From Myxococcus llanfairpwllgwyngyllgogerychwyrndrobwllllantysiliogogogochensis (GTDB lineage Bacteria; Myxococcota; Myxococcia; Myxococcales; Myxococcaceae): 64,000 nucleotides of DNA. This document shows, piece after piece, positions 35,630 to 43,307 of the stretch (within the stretch, counting starts at the first letter, position 1; each line of letters opens with the position of its first letter). Position numbers and translations under genes: made by a program. The stretch is from the NCBI RefSeq assembly GCF_006636215.1, contig NZ_VIFM01000027.1, positions 1 through 64,000 on the forward strand. Direction: 5' to 3'. The notes under the pieces are model-generated. The model ran no database searches. It was not told where the DNA came from and worked only from the letters and a program-made list of their open reading frames with translations.

Positions 35630-36589
35630 GTGCATGAACTCAACAAGAGGTTCAAGGCAGACCCGCTCGGTTTCATGAATCGGCTCATCATGGTCACGCT
35701 GCCGGCCCAGCCCTGCCCGACCTGCCATTGCGTGATGGACCTGGGTCAGGGGGGCTGGGCGGTCGACAACGTCTATGCCCGCCCGGAACCGATGGTGCTC
35801 ACGTTTGACTTCGTCGCGGGAGCCTTTGGCGGCAACATTCCCGCGGGACAGACCTTTGGCCAGGCACTGGGAGCAGCGGCACCGGCAGGACTGGCCTTCA
35901 CCAACGCGGCTGCCAATTACGCGGCGCTGCAGGTGATGAAGGTCGGGCTCGCCCGCGTCGCGAATCCCGTGGGGCGGTGGACCCGCCAATACACCGCATA
36001 CTGGCTACCGTGGGCGACACAGGGCGCGAACGAACTGCATCTGAATGACCCGCACGTCCGGTTCTTCTTCACCGCCATGTTCAGCGGCTGCACGTTCTGC
36101 GTCGCCACGCCCGCGGGCGGCGCGGGGCCGGCCAACGTCTGGGTGACACACATTGCCTGGGATCCTGGGGTCAACGCACCCGCGGCCTGGGGCGGGGCAG
36201 CGCTCGCTGGCGGCGTCAACGTCGATGCCCGGAGGCTCAGCGCGGAACGCGCCTTCTACACGGCCCGAATGGGCGCGGGCACGAATGTGCGGTCGGTGGC
36301 CCTGCGCCCCGATGCGCTGCCCGGTTTCGCCGGCGTGCCGCCGGTTGCCGCCGTCCCCATCACGGCGCTCGGCGGCCCACTCCCCGCGATGCATGGCCGG
36401 TACTGCTACGGCGACAACCCCGCGCTCGTCCCCAATCCAGGCATCGCCTTCATCGCGGGATGGAGGGACGACAATGACCACTGGCACTTCGCGGTTCAAA
36501 AGCACCCCGGTGGCTTCACCGCGCTAGGAGCACCGATGCAGCGCGCCGTACACACCATCGTGCCGCAGGGCGTGCAACAGTTCTTATGA
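35630..36589 (+). CDS. hypothetical protein, unrecognised family
   Basis: 319 residues from GTG 35630, with GGAGGA eight bases upstream. No signal peptide. It has an N-terminal CPTCHC cluster, a Gly/Ala-rich middle (GNIPAGQTFGQALGAAAPAGLAFTNAA), a hydrophobic FFFTAMFSGCTFCVATP stretch and a C-terminal ITALGGPLPAMHGRYCYGDNPALVPNPGIAFIAGWRDDNDHWHFAVQKH. Such small globular orphans in this type of context can be effectors or enzymes, but there is no motif to decide. Monocistronic. Confidence 0.65.
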   Translation: MHELNKRFKADPLGFMNRLIMVTLPAQPCPTCHCVMDLGQGGWAVDNVYARPEPMVLTFDFVAGAFGGNIPAGQTFGQALGAAAPAGLAFTNAAANYAALQVMKVGLARVANPVGRWTRQYTAYWLPWATQGANELHLNDPHVRFFFTAMFSGCTFCVATPAGGAGPANVWVTHIAWDPGVNAPAAWGGAALAGGVNVDARRLSAERAFYTARMGAGTNVRSVALRPDALPGFAGVPPVAAVPITALGGPLPAMHGRYCYGDNPALVPNPGIAFIAGWRDDNDHWHFAVQKHPGGFTALGAPMQRAVHTIVPQGVQQFL

Positions 36590-36695
36590 AGCGCGTCAAG
36601 GCGCGTGAGCACGGCATCCGGGTACGCGCAGGAAACGCTTCTGCTCGAAGGGCGGATGGGGGACGCTCCGAAGCCACCCACGAACGGAGCCTGTG

Positions 36696-37055
36696 ATGGC
36701 GTACATGTTGTTGATTCTGGAAGAGAGCACCCGCAAGAGGAGCCGGACACCCGAGGAGGGCGGGCGCGAGATGGAGCGGATGGTGGGCTTCGTCGAGGAC
36801 CTCAAGACCCGAGGGATATGGAAGGCGAGCGACTCGCTCCGCTCCGTTTCGGAAGGGGTGCGGGTCGAGGTCCGCGGCGGTCAGCACACCCTCCGCGATG
36901 GCCCGTTCGCCGAGTCCAAGGAGATTGTCGGGGGCTACGTCCTCTTCGACTGCCCTACCCGTGCGGAGGCGCTCGAGATCGCCCGCAAGTGTCCCGCGGC
37001 CGAGTGGTCGACGGTCGAGCTGCGTGAAGTCGGCGTCTGCTACGAGGGAGACTGA
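36696..37055 (+). CDS. YciI/DGPF-domain protein
   Basis: 119 residues. ATG 36696 has GGAG six bases upstream; a GTG three bases earlier is possible. It begins MAYMLLILEE and contains the characteristic DGPFAESKEIVGGYVLFDCPTRAEALEIARKCPAAE motif of the YCII-related/DGPF family. These small ferredoxin-fold proteins often accompany ECF sigma factors, but none is adjacent here. Function of the family is uncertain. Confidence 0.88.
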   Translation: MAYMLLILEESTRKRSRTPEEGGREMERMVGFVEDLKTRGIWKASDSLRSVSEGVRVEVRGGQHTLRDGPFAESKEIVGGYVLFDCPTRAEALEIARKCPAAEWSTVELREVGVCYEGD

Positions 37056-37195
37056 CTGCGGCCATGCCCCATTCCAGGGGGAACGCCGAGTTCCGGGTCC
37101 ACGTCATCCAAGGGGAGCGCCGGGCTCGGGTCACGTCTCCAGCCGGGGCTCCGCGCCCGCGTTGCCTGTCTGCTTGGGTCAAGTAAGCTTCAGTC

Positions 37196-37678
37196 ATGCG
37201 CCTCAGGAGAGCCGAAGCCGCCGATGCCATGGCCATCGCAGCCATCATCATCCCCACCATCCGCGAAGGCACGACGTACGCGCTCGACGCGAACATGAGC
37301 GAAGCGGACGCGCTGGCATACTGGATGGGTCCGGACAAGGAAACGTTCGTCGCGGAGGAGGACGGTGTCATTCTCGGCACCTACTTCATCCGCCCAAACC
37401 AGGCAGGCGGCGGACGACACGTCTGTAATTGCGGCTACATGACGAGCGCAGCCGCGACGGGCCGAGGCATCGCGCGGCGCATGTGCGCGCACTCGATGGA
37501 GCACGCACGCTCGCGTGGGTACCGCGCCATGCAGTTCAACTTCGTCGTCAGCACGAACGAACGGGCCGTGAAGCTCTGGCAGGCACTCGGGTTCGAAATC
37601 GTCGGGCGTCTCCCCCTCGCGTTCCAGCACCCCACCGCGGGCGAGGTCGATGCGTTCGTGATGCACCAGCCGCTCTGA
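37196..37678 (+). CDS. GNAT-family N-acetyltransferase
   Basis: 160 residues. Starts MRLRRAEAADAMAIAAI. Motif A is TGRGIARRMCAHSMEHARSRGYRAMQFNFV (acetyl-CoA pyrophosphate loop R-G-I-A-R), followed by the motif B-like NERAVKLWQALGFEIVGRLPLAF. Complete and typical in length. The acceptor substrate is unknown. Confidence 0.88.
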   Translation: MRLRRAEAADAMAIAAIIIPTIREGTTYALDANMSEADALAYWMGPDKETFVAEEDGVILGTYFIRPNQAGGGRHVCNCGYMTSAAATGRGIARRMCAHSMEHARSRGYRAMQFNFVVSTNERAVKLWQALGFEIVGRLPLAFQHPTAGEVDAFVMHQPL

Positions 37679-38277
37679 CACCCGCTCGACAAGGCCGCGC
37701 CTGCCCAGACTCCGGTCACCGTCCAACCGGACACCGCGACGCGGTTGGGATTGCAGCGGATTGTCAGAAAGGGAGCCAGTGGCCAAACCGGAGACGGGGT
37801 GCGGCTTCCTGACTTCCAGACCGAAGCCTGGATACCGGGCCCCCACTGGACCCAGGACCAGCTCCCCGTGGCCGCGGAGGTGCAGGACCGGTCGACGTAC
37901 GAGGATGGGATGCTGGGCCAGGCCTGGTTCGCGGGGCGCGTCTGGACCTTTGATTATCCCGACAAGAAGCTGTGGCTGCGTGCTTCGGGAGATCTCCCGG
38001 CGGTGGAGGCTCGGCACCGGGTCCTGCTGGGATTCTCCTCGGACTCAAGCTGTCTTCGAACGCGCTTCCGAATAGGGCGGAGCATCCGTGACGGATGGCG
38101 ACGAGGGCCGTGCCCGGGGGACCTGACCTGGCCTTCGTCGGAAACACGGCGTCCCGGCTCTCCCCGCTTTCCTCAAGACGCGGCGTGACGAAAAACATCG
38201 GGGCGCGGAAATGGATGCCGCACGTCGGGCGATGTCCCCTAGCATCCAGCGCCTCCCCCCGCTGAGAGCCGACTCCG
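37679..38277. other. 600-base interval with an aspartic-protease relic
   Basis: No intact gene. The central part (37799-38035) is the relic listed separately. The remainder holds no motif I recognise; the last ~100 bases lie in front of the acyltransferase. Confidence 0.4.
37799..38035 (+). pseudogene. retropepsin-like aspartic protease, C-terminal relic
   Basis: Frame reading VRLPDFQTEAWIPGPHW, then STYEDGMLGQAWFAGRVWTF and DYPDKKLWLRASGDLP. The DG-x-LG...DYP..KLWLR pattern is the C-terminal half of retropepsin-like aspartic proteases. The N-terminal half with the DTG/DTGA catalytic motif is absent and no start codon fits. After HRVLLGF the frame loses similarity. Probably a decayed gene. 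Confidence 0.55.
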
Positions 38278-39423
38278 CTGAACGCCACCGAACCGCGCCA
38301 CCTCGCCGGCCTGGACCTGCTCCGGTGCCTGGCCATCCTCATCGTCGTCCTCTTCCACTACCCGCGCCCCGACGGCCACGAGACCTACCAGGTGCTCGCC
38401 AACTTCGGATGGACGGGCGTGGAGCTGTTCTTCGTGCTGAGCGGCTTCCTCATCGGCTCGCAGCTCCTGGAGCCGGTGTCCCGGGGCGAGACACCGTCCC
38501 TGAAGCGCTTCTACCTGCGGCGCTCGCTGCGCATCCTGCCGCCCTATCTCATCGTCGTGGCCCTGTACCTCTTCATTCCCGCGTGGAGTGAACGCCCCGT
38601 GGAGACGCCCGCGTGGCGCTTCCTCACCTTCACGCAGAACTTCGGACTGCGCCTGAACGGCTTCTCCCACGCGTGGTCCCTGTGCGTGGAGGAGCACTTC
38701 TACCTGGTGCTGCCCCTCACCGTGCTCGCGCTGCGCGGACGCGTCCGGGCGCCGCACCTCCTCGCGGGCGCGGTGGGATTGATGGTGGCCGGAATGCTCT
38801 TGCGCGGCGGCCTGTGGCAACGCCACTTCTCGATGCTCGGGCCGGGTGAGGCCGGCTGGCGCGGTTACGACACGCTCCTGTACTACCCGACGTATGCGCG
38901 GCTCGACGGGCTGGCGTGTGGCGTGTTGCTCGCGGCGCTGCGCGTCTTCCGACCCGCGGCCTGGGAGCGCTGGACACGAGGGGCCCGCGCGGCAGGCCTG
39001 GCGTTGGTGGGGCTCGCGTGCCTGGGCGTCGTGCTCTGGCTGAACGAGGAACACTTCCGGTACCTCGCCCACACGATGCTCGCGTTCCCCCTGACCTCGG
39101 TGGGCTACGCGGCGCTGCTCGTGGCCCTGGCTGGCCCCACCGCCTCGCGTGTGTGCGCCCGCATCCCCGGCGCGAGGACCTTCGCGGTGCTGAGCTTCAC
39201 CGTCTACCTCACCCACAAGGCCGTGCAGCACGCAGTCCGTGTCGCGCTGGAGCCCCATGGCATGGACGCCTTCCACCCCGTCACGCTGCTGGGAGGCGCC
39301 GTGGCGGTGCTGCTCGCGTCGCTCGCGCTGCACCACGGCGTGGAACGGCCCGCGCTCAAGTGGCGTTCGCGGCTGGAGACACGGCTCGTCGGTGAGCCTT
39401 CGCCTCAACCCGCCGCCCGCTAG
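38278..39423 (+). CDS. acyltransferase family 3 membrane protein (apparent CTG start)
   Basis: About 381 residues and ten or so transmembrane helices. The conserved N-terminal helix (RHLAGLDLLRCLAILIVVLFHY, with the catalytic-type His) and WTGVELFFVLSGFLIGSQLL are in frame, as are FYLRRSLRILPPYL and HAWSLCVEEHFYLVLPL. There is no ATG, GTG or TTG between the in-frame TGA at 38263 and GTG 38392, and the latter would delete the first helix; the best start is CTG 38278. It probably O-acylates a cell-surface glycan. Confidence 0.8.
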   Translation: MNATEPRHLAGLDLLRCLAILIVVLFHYPRPDGHETYQVLANFGWTGVELFFVLSGFLIGSQLLEPVSRGETPSLKRFYLRRSLRILPPYLIVVALYLFIPAWSERPVETPAWRFLTFTQNFGLRLNGFSHAWSLCVEEHFYLVLPLTVLALRGRVRAPHLLAGAVGLMVAGMLLRGGLWQRHFSMLGPGEAGWRGYDTLLYYPTYARLDGLACGVLLAALRVFRPAAWERWTRGARAAGLALVGLACLGVVLWLNEEHFRYLAHTMLAFPLTSVGYAALLVALAGPTASRVCARIPGARTFAVLSFTVYLTHKAVQHAVRVALEPHGMDAFHPVTLLGGAVAVLLASLALHHGVERPALKWRSRLETRLVGEPSPQPAAR

Positions 39424-39606
39424 CCCAACAGCCTGGCAAGAGGGCGCCCACTCCGCGTGGACTCCGGGAGCACCTCCTGGAGTGCCGAGCCTCTGGCGCC
39501 AGCGGTGGAATGCTCTGACATTGCGCATTGAGTCACGAGTTTATCGGGGATTCCAGAGATCAATGTATTGATATATGACAGGGCTGCAACCCCTCACGGA
39601 GGACGC

Positions 39607-39864
39607 ATGCGCACGTTCCTGATTGGCGGTCTGTTGGCGATGGCGGTGGGCTGTGGCGGTCCCATGGAGCAGGAGCAAGAGGAGGAGTCGAACCTGGCCT
39701 CGGAGGAGGCGCCGCTCCCGAACTGCACCAACCTCCCGACCAGCGTCACCCGCTACTACAACGCGTCCCTCACGGCGGTCATCGGTGAGCGCGGGTGCTC
39801 CTGCGGGAGCTATGTCAACTGGGGACGGACGTCGAAGTACTACAACGTCCGCGACAACTGCTAG
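39607..39864 (+). CDS. small lipoprotein (DUF6289-like)
   Basis: 85 residues from ATG 39607 (GGAGGA upstream). Signal MRTFLIGGLLAMAVGC; acidic linker GPMEQEQEEESNLASEE; mature domain PTSVTRYYNASLTAVIGERGCSCGSYVNWGRTSKYYNVRDNC with four cysteines. The YYN.ASLT.VIGER..C..G pattern resembles DUF6289, small exported proteins of unknown function common in myxobacteria. Its stop codon begins the second copy of the dispersed repeat. Confidence 0.7.
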   Translation: MRTFLIGGLLAMAVGCGGPMEQEQEEESNLASEEAPLPNCTNLPTSVTRYYNASLTAVIGERGCSCGSYVNWGRTSKYYNVRDNC

Positions 39865-39891
39865 CAAGCCGCTGAAGCAGCCTGCGTTGGA
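39861..39891. repeat. dispersed repeat copy B, at a gene end
   Basis: Begins CTAGCAAGCCGCTGAAG and continues CAGCCTGCGTTGG, matching copy A at 5584-5614. It is followed by an inverted repeat: TGAAGCAGC here pairs with GCTGCTTCA about 20 bases on, so this copy could fold as a terminator. Confidence 0.5.
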
Positions 39892-39960
39892 GCGCTGACG
39901 GGCGCTGCTTCATGAGGCGGCGCCCACCGGCGGGTCCGAGCGCCCGAGCGCGCTCGTGAC

Positions 39961-40539
39961 TCACCACCGTCGGCGAACGGTCGCCTTGGGGCCGGTCACC
40001 AGGCTCGCCGCGGGCACGTCTTCAACGACGACCGCCCCGGCCGCGACCACCGCGTCGCGCCCGATACGGACCCCGGGCATGATGGTCGCGCCCGCGCCGA
40101 TCCACACGTTCTCCGCGACGTCGATGGCTGCGCCCGTGAGGTACAGCCGCCGCTCGCCCGGGTCGACCGGATGGCTGACGGTGATGAACGTGGCCTTCGG
40201 GCCGACCATCACACCTTCGCCCAGCCGGATGCCGGCGTAGTCGAGGAACGTGCAGCCCTGATTGATGAACACGCGCTCGGCAAGCTCCAGACGCAGGCCG
40301 TGGTCCGTGTAGAAGGGCGGATAGATTGTCACCCTCCCCGGGAGCGGCCGGCCCAGGATCTGCTCGAACAGCGCGGCCTTGCCCGCCTCGTCCTCGAAAG
40401 GCAGGACGTTGAGGCGCGACGTCAGCTCGGTGACCCGTCGCACCCGCTCGCTCATCGCCGTGAACTCAGGTCCGAGAGCCCTCTCCCCCTTCGCCAGGGA
40501 CTCAGGACTATGGATCCGCATGAGCCGGTCAATGGGCAT
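39961..40539 (-). CDS. maltose/galactoside O-acetyltransferase-like hexapeptide protein
   Basis: 192 residues from ATG 40539. The N-terminal helical Mac domain (LMRIHSPESLAKGERALGPEFTAMSERVRRVTELTSRLNVLPF) is followed by a left-handed beta-helix with hexapeptide repeats (VFINQGCTFLDYAGIRLGEGVMVGPKATFITVSHPVDPGERR, NVWIGAGATIMPGVRIGRDAVVAAGAVVVEDVP). The catalytic His is in ITVSHPVDP. It transfers acetyl from acetyl-CoA to a sugar. It lies 61 bases downstream of the LysR gene in the same direction. Confidence 0.92.
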   Translation of the reverse strand: MPIDRLMRIHSPESLAKGERALGPEFTAMSERVRRVTELTSRLNVLPFEDEAGKAALFEQILGRPLPGRVTIYPPFYTDHGLRLELAERVFINQGCTFLDYAGIRLGEGVMVGPKATFITVSHPVDPGERRLYLTGAAIDVAENVWIGAGATIMPGVRIGRDAVVAAGAVVVEDVPAASLVTGPKATVRRRW

Positions 40540-40600
40540 CCCAGGAGCTTCTCTCGACCCCACACCCAGGTCCAGCGCTGAAACATTCCTTGGGAGTGCG

Positions 40601-41530
40601 TCAAGAAGGCGCGGGCACCTGCCTGGCGATATCGATGATCGCGGCGCGCACGAAGGCGCACGCCTCGTCCTCATCCAGCGCCGCGGGCCACAGCAGGTCC
40701 ATGCCACCAGCGGGGTGAGCGAAGGGGAAGCGCGCGCTGCGAAGGTGCGGCCGCTGCCGCAGGACATGCGCCGCGAAGACATCGGGCAAGGTCGCTACCA
40801 ACGGGCTTCCGTCAACGATGGCGCCTATCGCGCTGAAGCTCGCGACCGAGCAGCGGACGCGTCGCTCGACGCCGAACCGGTCCTCGACCGTGCCGCGCAG
40901 GTCGCCGTTGAAGGAGACGATGACGTGCTCCTGCGCGAGATACGCGCGCTTGCCAGGTCGCGCGCCGAGGTTCACGTGGCGCGGGTCGAACAGGCAGACG
41001 AAATGGCCGCGGATGAGCGGCGTGCGCAGAATGGCTTGCGGCAGCTTGTCGATGACCGTGGCCGCGAGGTCGACGCGACGGGTCGCCAGCGCCTCGACCA
41101 CCGTGCGGAACTGGACCGGTGTGCAAACGAGCCGCATGTTGGGCGCGTCTCGACCGAGCCGGCGCAGCAGCGGCGGCAGCAGCCATTCGTCCGCGTAATC
41201 GGCGAGTCCGACGCGGATGATCCTCTCGCTCTTGCGTGGGTCAAAGCGCGCCGGTGCGAGCGAGGCCTGGAGCATCGCCTCGAGCAGAGGACGGACCTCG
41301 GTCACGAGACGTGCGGCACGGCTGGTCAAGATCGCGCCGCGACCGTGGCGCACGAGCATCGGCGTTTCCAGCGACTCGCTGAGCCGGGAGAGCGCCGCGC
41401 TCACCGCCGACTGCGTAAGGTAGAGCCGCGCGGCCGCCTTCGTGACCGAGCCCGCGTCGGCGACGGCGACGAGCACGCGCAGCAGGTTGAGGTCGAGATT
41501 CCTGGCACGAACAACGTTCATGATTGGCAT
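40601..41530 (-). CDS. LysR-family regulator (LeuO/NodD-like)
   Basis: 309 residues. It starts at ATG 41530 or 41521. Intact HTH (LNLLRVLVAVADAGSVTKAAARLYLTQSAVSAALSRLSESLE) and substrate-binding domain (ERIIRVGLADYADEWLLPPLLRRLGRDAPNMRLV). It is divergent from the aldo/keto reductase gene with only 48 bases between starts, so it must overlap that promoter and very probably controls it. Confidence 0.92.
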   Translation of the reverse strand: MPIMNVVRARNLDLNLLRVLVAVADAGSVTKAAARLYLTQSAVSAALSRLSESLETPMLVRHGRGAILTSRAARLVTEVRPLLEAMLQASLAPARFDPRKSERIIRVGLADYADEWLLPPLLRRLGRDAPNMRLVCTPVQFRTVVEALATRRVDLAATVIDKLPQAILRTPLIRGHFVCLFDPRHVNLGARPGKRAYLAQEHVIVSFNGDLRGTVEDRFGVERRVRCSVASFSAIGAIVDGSPLVATLPDVFAAHVLRQRPHLRSARFPFAHPAGGMDLLWPAALDEDEACAFVRAAIIDIARQVPAPS

Positions 41531-41578
41531 GCATGCTATTTGCTAGTGTGAATCGGGGCCAGCGTTAGATTTACGCCC

Positions 41579-42448
41579 ATGACGAACACAGACAGACTCG
41601 GCGGTCGATTCACGCTCCCCGGCACATCGCTCACGGTGCACCGCATGGGCTACGGCGCCATGCAGCTCGCGGGCCCGCACGTCTGGGGACCGCCGAGCCA
41701 TCCCGAAGCGGCCGCGGCGGTACTCCGCGAGGCGATCGCGCTCGGCATTGACCACATCGACACGAGCGATGCCTACGGGCCCCACGTCACGAATCAGCTC
41801 ATTCACGCCACGTTGCATCCGTATCCCAAGAACGTCGTGATCGTGTCGAAGGTGGGTGGGCGACGTGGCACGGACAGGTCGTGGCTCCCGGCGCTATCGC
41901 CCGCGGAGCTCCGCTCGGGCCTCCAGGACAACCTGCGCAACCTCGGGCTCGACGCAATTGACGTCGTGAACCTGCGCATGATGAGCATGACGCCCACGGA
42001 GGGCCCTCTCGACAAAGAACTCGCCGTCCTCATCGAGCTCAAGCGAGAGGGGCTCGTTCGACACATCGGCCTCAGCAACGTGACGGCGCGCCAGGTCGAG
42101 CAGGCGCAAGCGCTCACCGAAATCGTGTGCGTGCAGAACCACTACAACCTGGCGCATCGAGGAGACGACGCGCTCATCGACGCGCTGGCGAAGCAGGGCA
42201 TCGCCTACGTGCCGTTCTTCCCTCTCGGTGGCTTCACGCCGCTCCAGTCCTCGACGCTGTCGGAAGTGTCGAACGAGCTGGGCGCGACGCCGATGCAGGT
42301 CGCACTCGCGTGGCTGCTGCACCGCGCGCCGAACATCCTGCTCATCCCGGGCACGTCGTCGGTCGCGCATCTGCGCGAGAACGTGGCCGCGGCGTCACTC
42401 GTGCTGCCGGAGAAGAGCATCACCGCGCTCGACGGAATCGCGCGTTGA
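41579..42448 (+). CDS. aldo/keto reductase
   Basis: 289 residues. Catalytic tetrad region: DTSDAYGP (Asp and Tyr), VIVSKVGG (Lys) and a MMS motif where many AKRs have the active-site His. The NADPH-binding part includes HIGLSNVTARQ, PFFPLGGF and LLIPGTSSVAHLRENVAAA. It resembles YdbC-type reductases. A paralogue with nearly the same signature runs (for example GYGAMQLAGP, NLAHRGDDALID) is at 51087-51965; both sit beside LysR genes. Cytosolic NADPH-dependent carbonyl reduction is expected. Confidence 0.92.
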   Translation: MTNTDRLGGRFTLPGTSLTVHRMGYGAMQLAGPHVWGPPSHPEAAAAVLREAIALGIDHIDTSDAYGPHVTNQLIHATLHPYPKNVVIVSKVGGRRGTDRSWLPALSPAELRSGLQDNLRNLGLDAIDVVNLRMMSMTPTEGPLDKELAVLIELKREGLVRHIGLSNVTARQVEQAQALTEIVCVQNHYNLAHRGDDALIDALAKQGIAYVPFFPLGGFTPLQSSTLSEVSNELGATPMQVALAWLLHRAPNILLIPGTSSVAHLRENVAAASLVLPEKSITALDGIAR

Positions 42449-42504
42449 CAGTGACCTGCGCCGGCTCCGGCCACCCCGGGGGCAGGCCGTGAAGAAGCGT
42501 CGGC

Positions 42505-42977
42505 TCAGCGTCGACCCGGCGGAAGCGCGTCTCCGGGAGGGGGTCCACCCGCCCTCCTGGAAAGGTCGCAGTCCTCGGGACAGTCGCAGCGGGTCTCCCG
42601 CGCGTCACATACGCCGTCGCCACAGCGGCGACAGAGGGGCTGGGCCGCCGTGCCGAACCGCGAGTCACACGTCCCCCCTTCGACACGACGCCGCAGCGAG
42701 GGAGCAACCCGGGACAGCAGGCGGCGGGGCCCGCGATGGCTCCTTCTCCGGCACACGCCTCCTCGCCGCTCCACGCAGAGCAGAAGCGGGTGCCATCACA
42801 GTAGGCCGCCTCCCGGCAGTGCTGGGGAAACTCCCCGCATCGCTCCACGGGCAATCCCTCACACCACACATCCGGGCGCGACTCCCGAGGCAGCCACTCC
42901 GTCGGCGCGGCCGGCACACCGACCCAGAGCACCACGGCGCCAACGGCGCTCCCCACGAGCATCATGAGCACGACCAC
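42505..42977 (-). pseudogene. Cys-rich exported protein interrupted by a frameshift
   Basis: The first frame (from about 42977) encodes a membrane anchor (MVVLMMLVGSAVGAVVLWVG) and a Cys-rich region (WCEGLPVERCGEFPQHCREAAYCDGTRFCSAW, EEACAGE, AACCPGLLPRCGVV). The Cys-rich sequence continues in a different frame as GGTCDSRFGTAAQPLCRRCGDGVCDARETRCDCPEDC to a stop at 42505. The switch lies at a run of six C on the plus strand (42673-42678); one more base restores a single protein. This could be a real pseudogene, slippage or a sequencing error. Confidence 0.65.
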
Positions 42978-43198
42978 GAGGAGGTGGTGCCCGGGAGATT
43001 GCGTGGCTCGCCCCGGGCGAGCAGAGACGTAAGCCCCGCCGCGTCACCGGAGGAGACGGCCTTCATCACCGCCGATTCCTCGACCTCATCGCCGGGGACC
43101 GGCTCCGGCGCCCGGTCACATCCCAACGCGAGCAGCACCCCCGCGGTGATGGCCAGGGAGCCCAGGACTCCACGGAGCCCCACGACCACGTCTGACAT
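42962..43198 (-). CDS. short lipoprotein
   Basis: 78 residues. Signal VLGSLAITAGVLLALGC with a good lipobox, then DRAPEPVPGDEVEESAVMKAVSSGDAAGLTSLLARGE, which resembles the first helices of an ankyrin repeat. The 3' end overlaps the start of the Cys-rich gene by 16 bases, suggesting an operon, or that both are pieces of one older gene. No further assignment. Confidence 0.5.
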   Translation of the reverse strand: MSDVVVGLRGVLGSLAITAGVLLALGCDRAPEPVPGDEVEESAVMKAVSSGDAAGLTSLLARGEPRNLPGTTSSWSCS

Positions 43199-43262
43199 TC
43201 AGGAGCCATGACTCCCATTCAACCCAGAGAAACCCCTGGATGGGAAGCCGGCGCCACCCCGA

Positions 43263-43292
43263 GGCTTCCGTGAGACAGCGCTCACGGAAGCC
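43263..43292 (-). terminator. 12-bp stem terminator of the PPC-repeat gene
   Basis: GGCTTCCGTGAG (43263-43274) pairs perfectly with CTCACGGAAGCC (43281-43292) around a 6-base loop, 15 bases beyond the PPC-gene stop. Confidence 0.65.
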
Positions 43293-43307
43293 CGGGATGA
43301 GGGGCCG

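Noticed and set aside
41531-41578. Specific LysR binding box in the 48-base divergent gap
   Set aside because: There is a GCATGC dyad at the regulator's start codon, but nothing clear enough to call a T-N11-A site.
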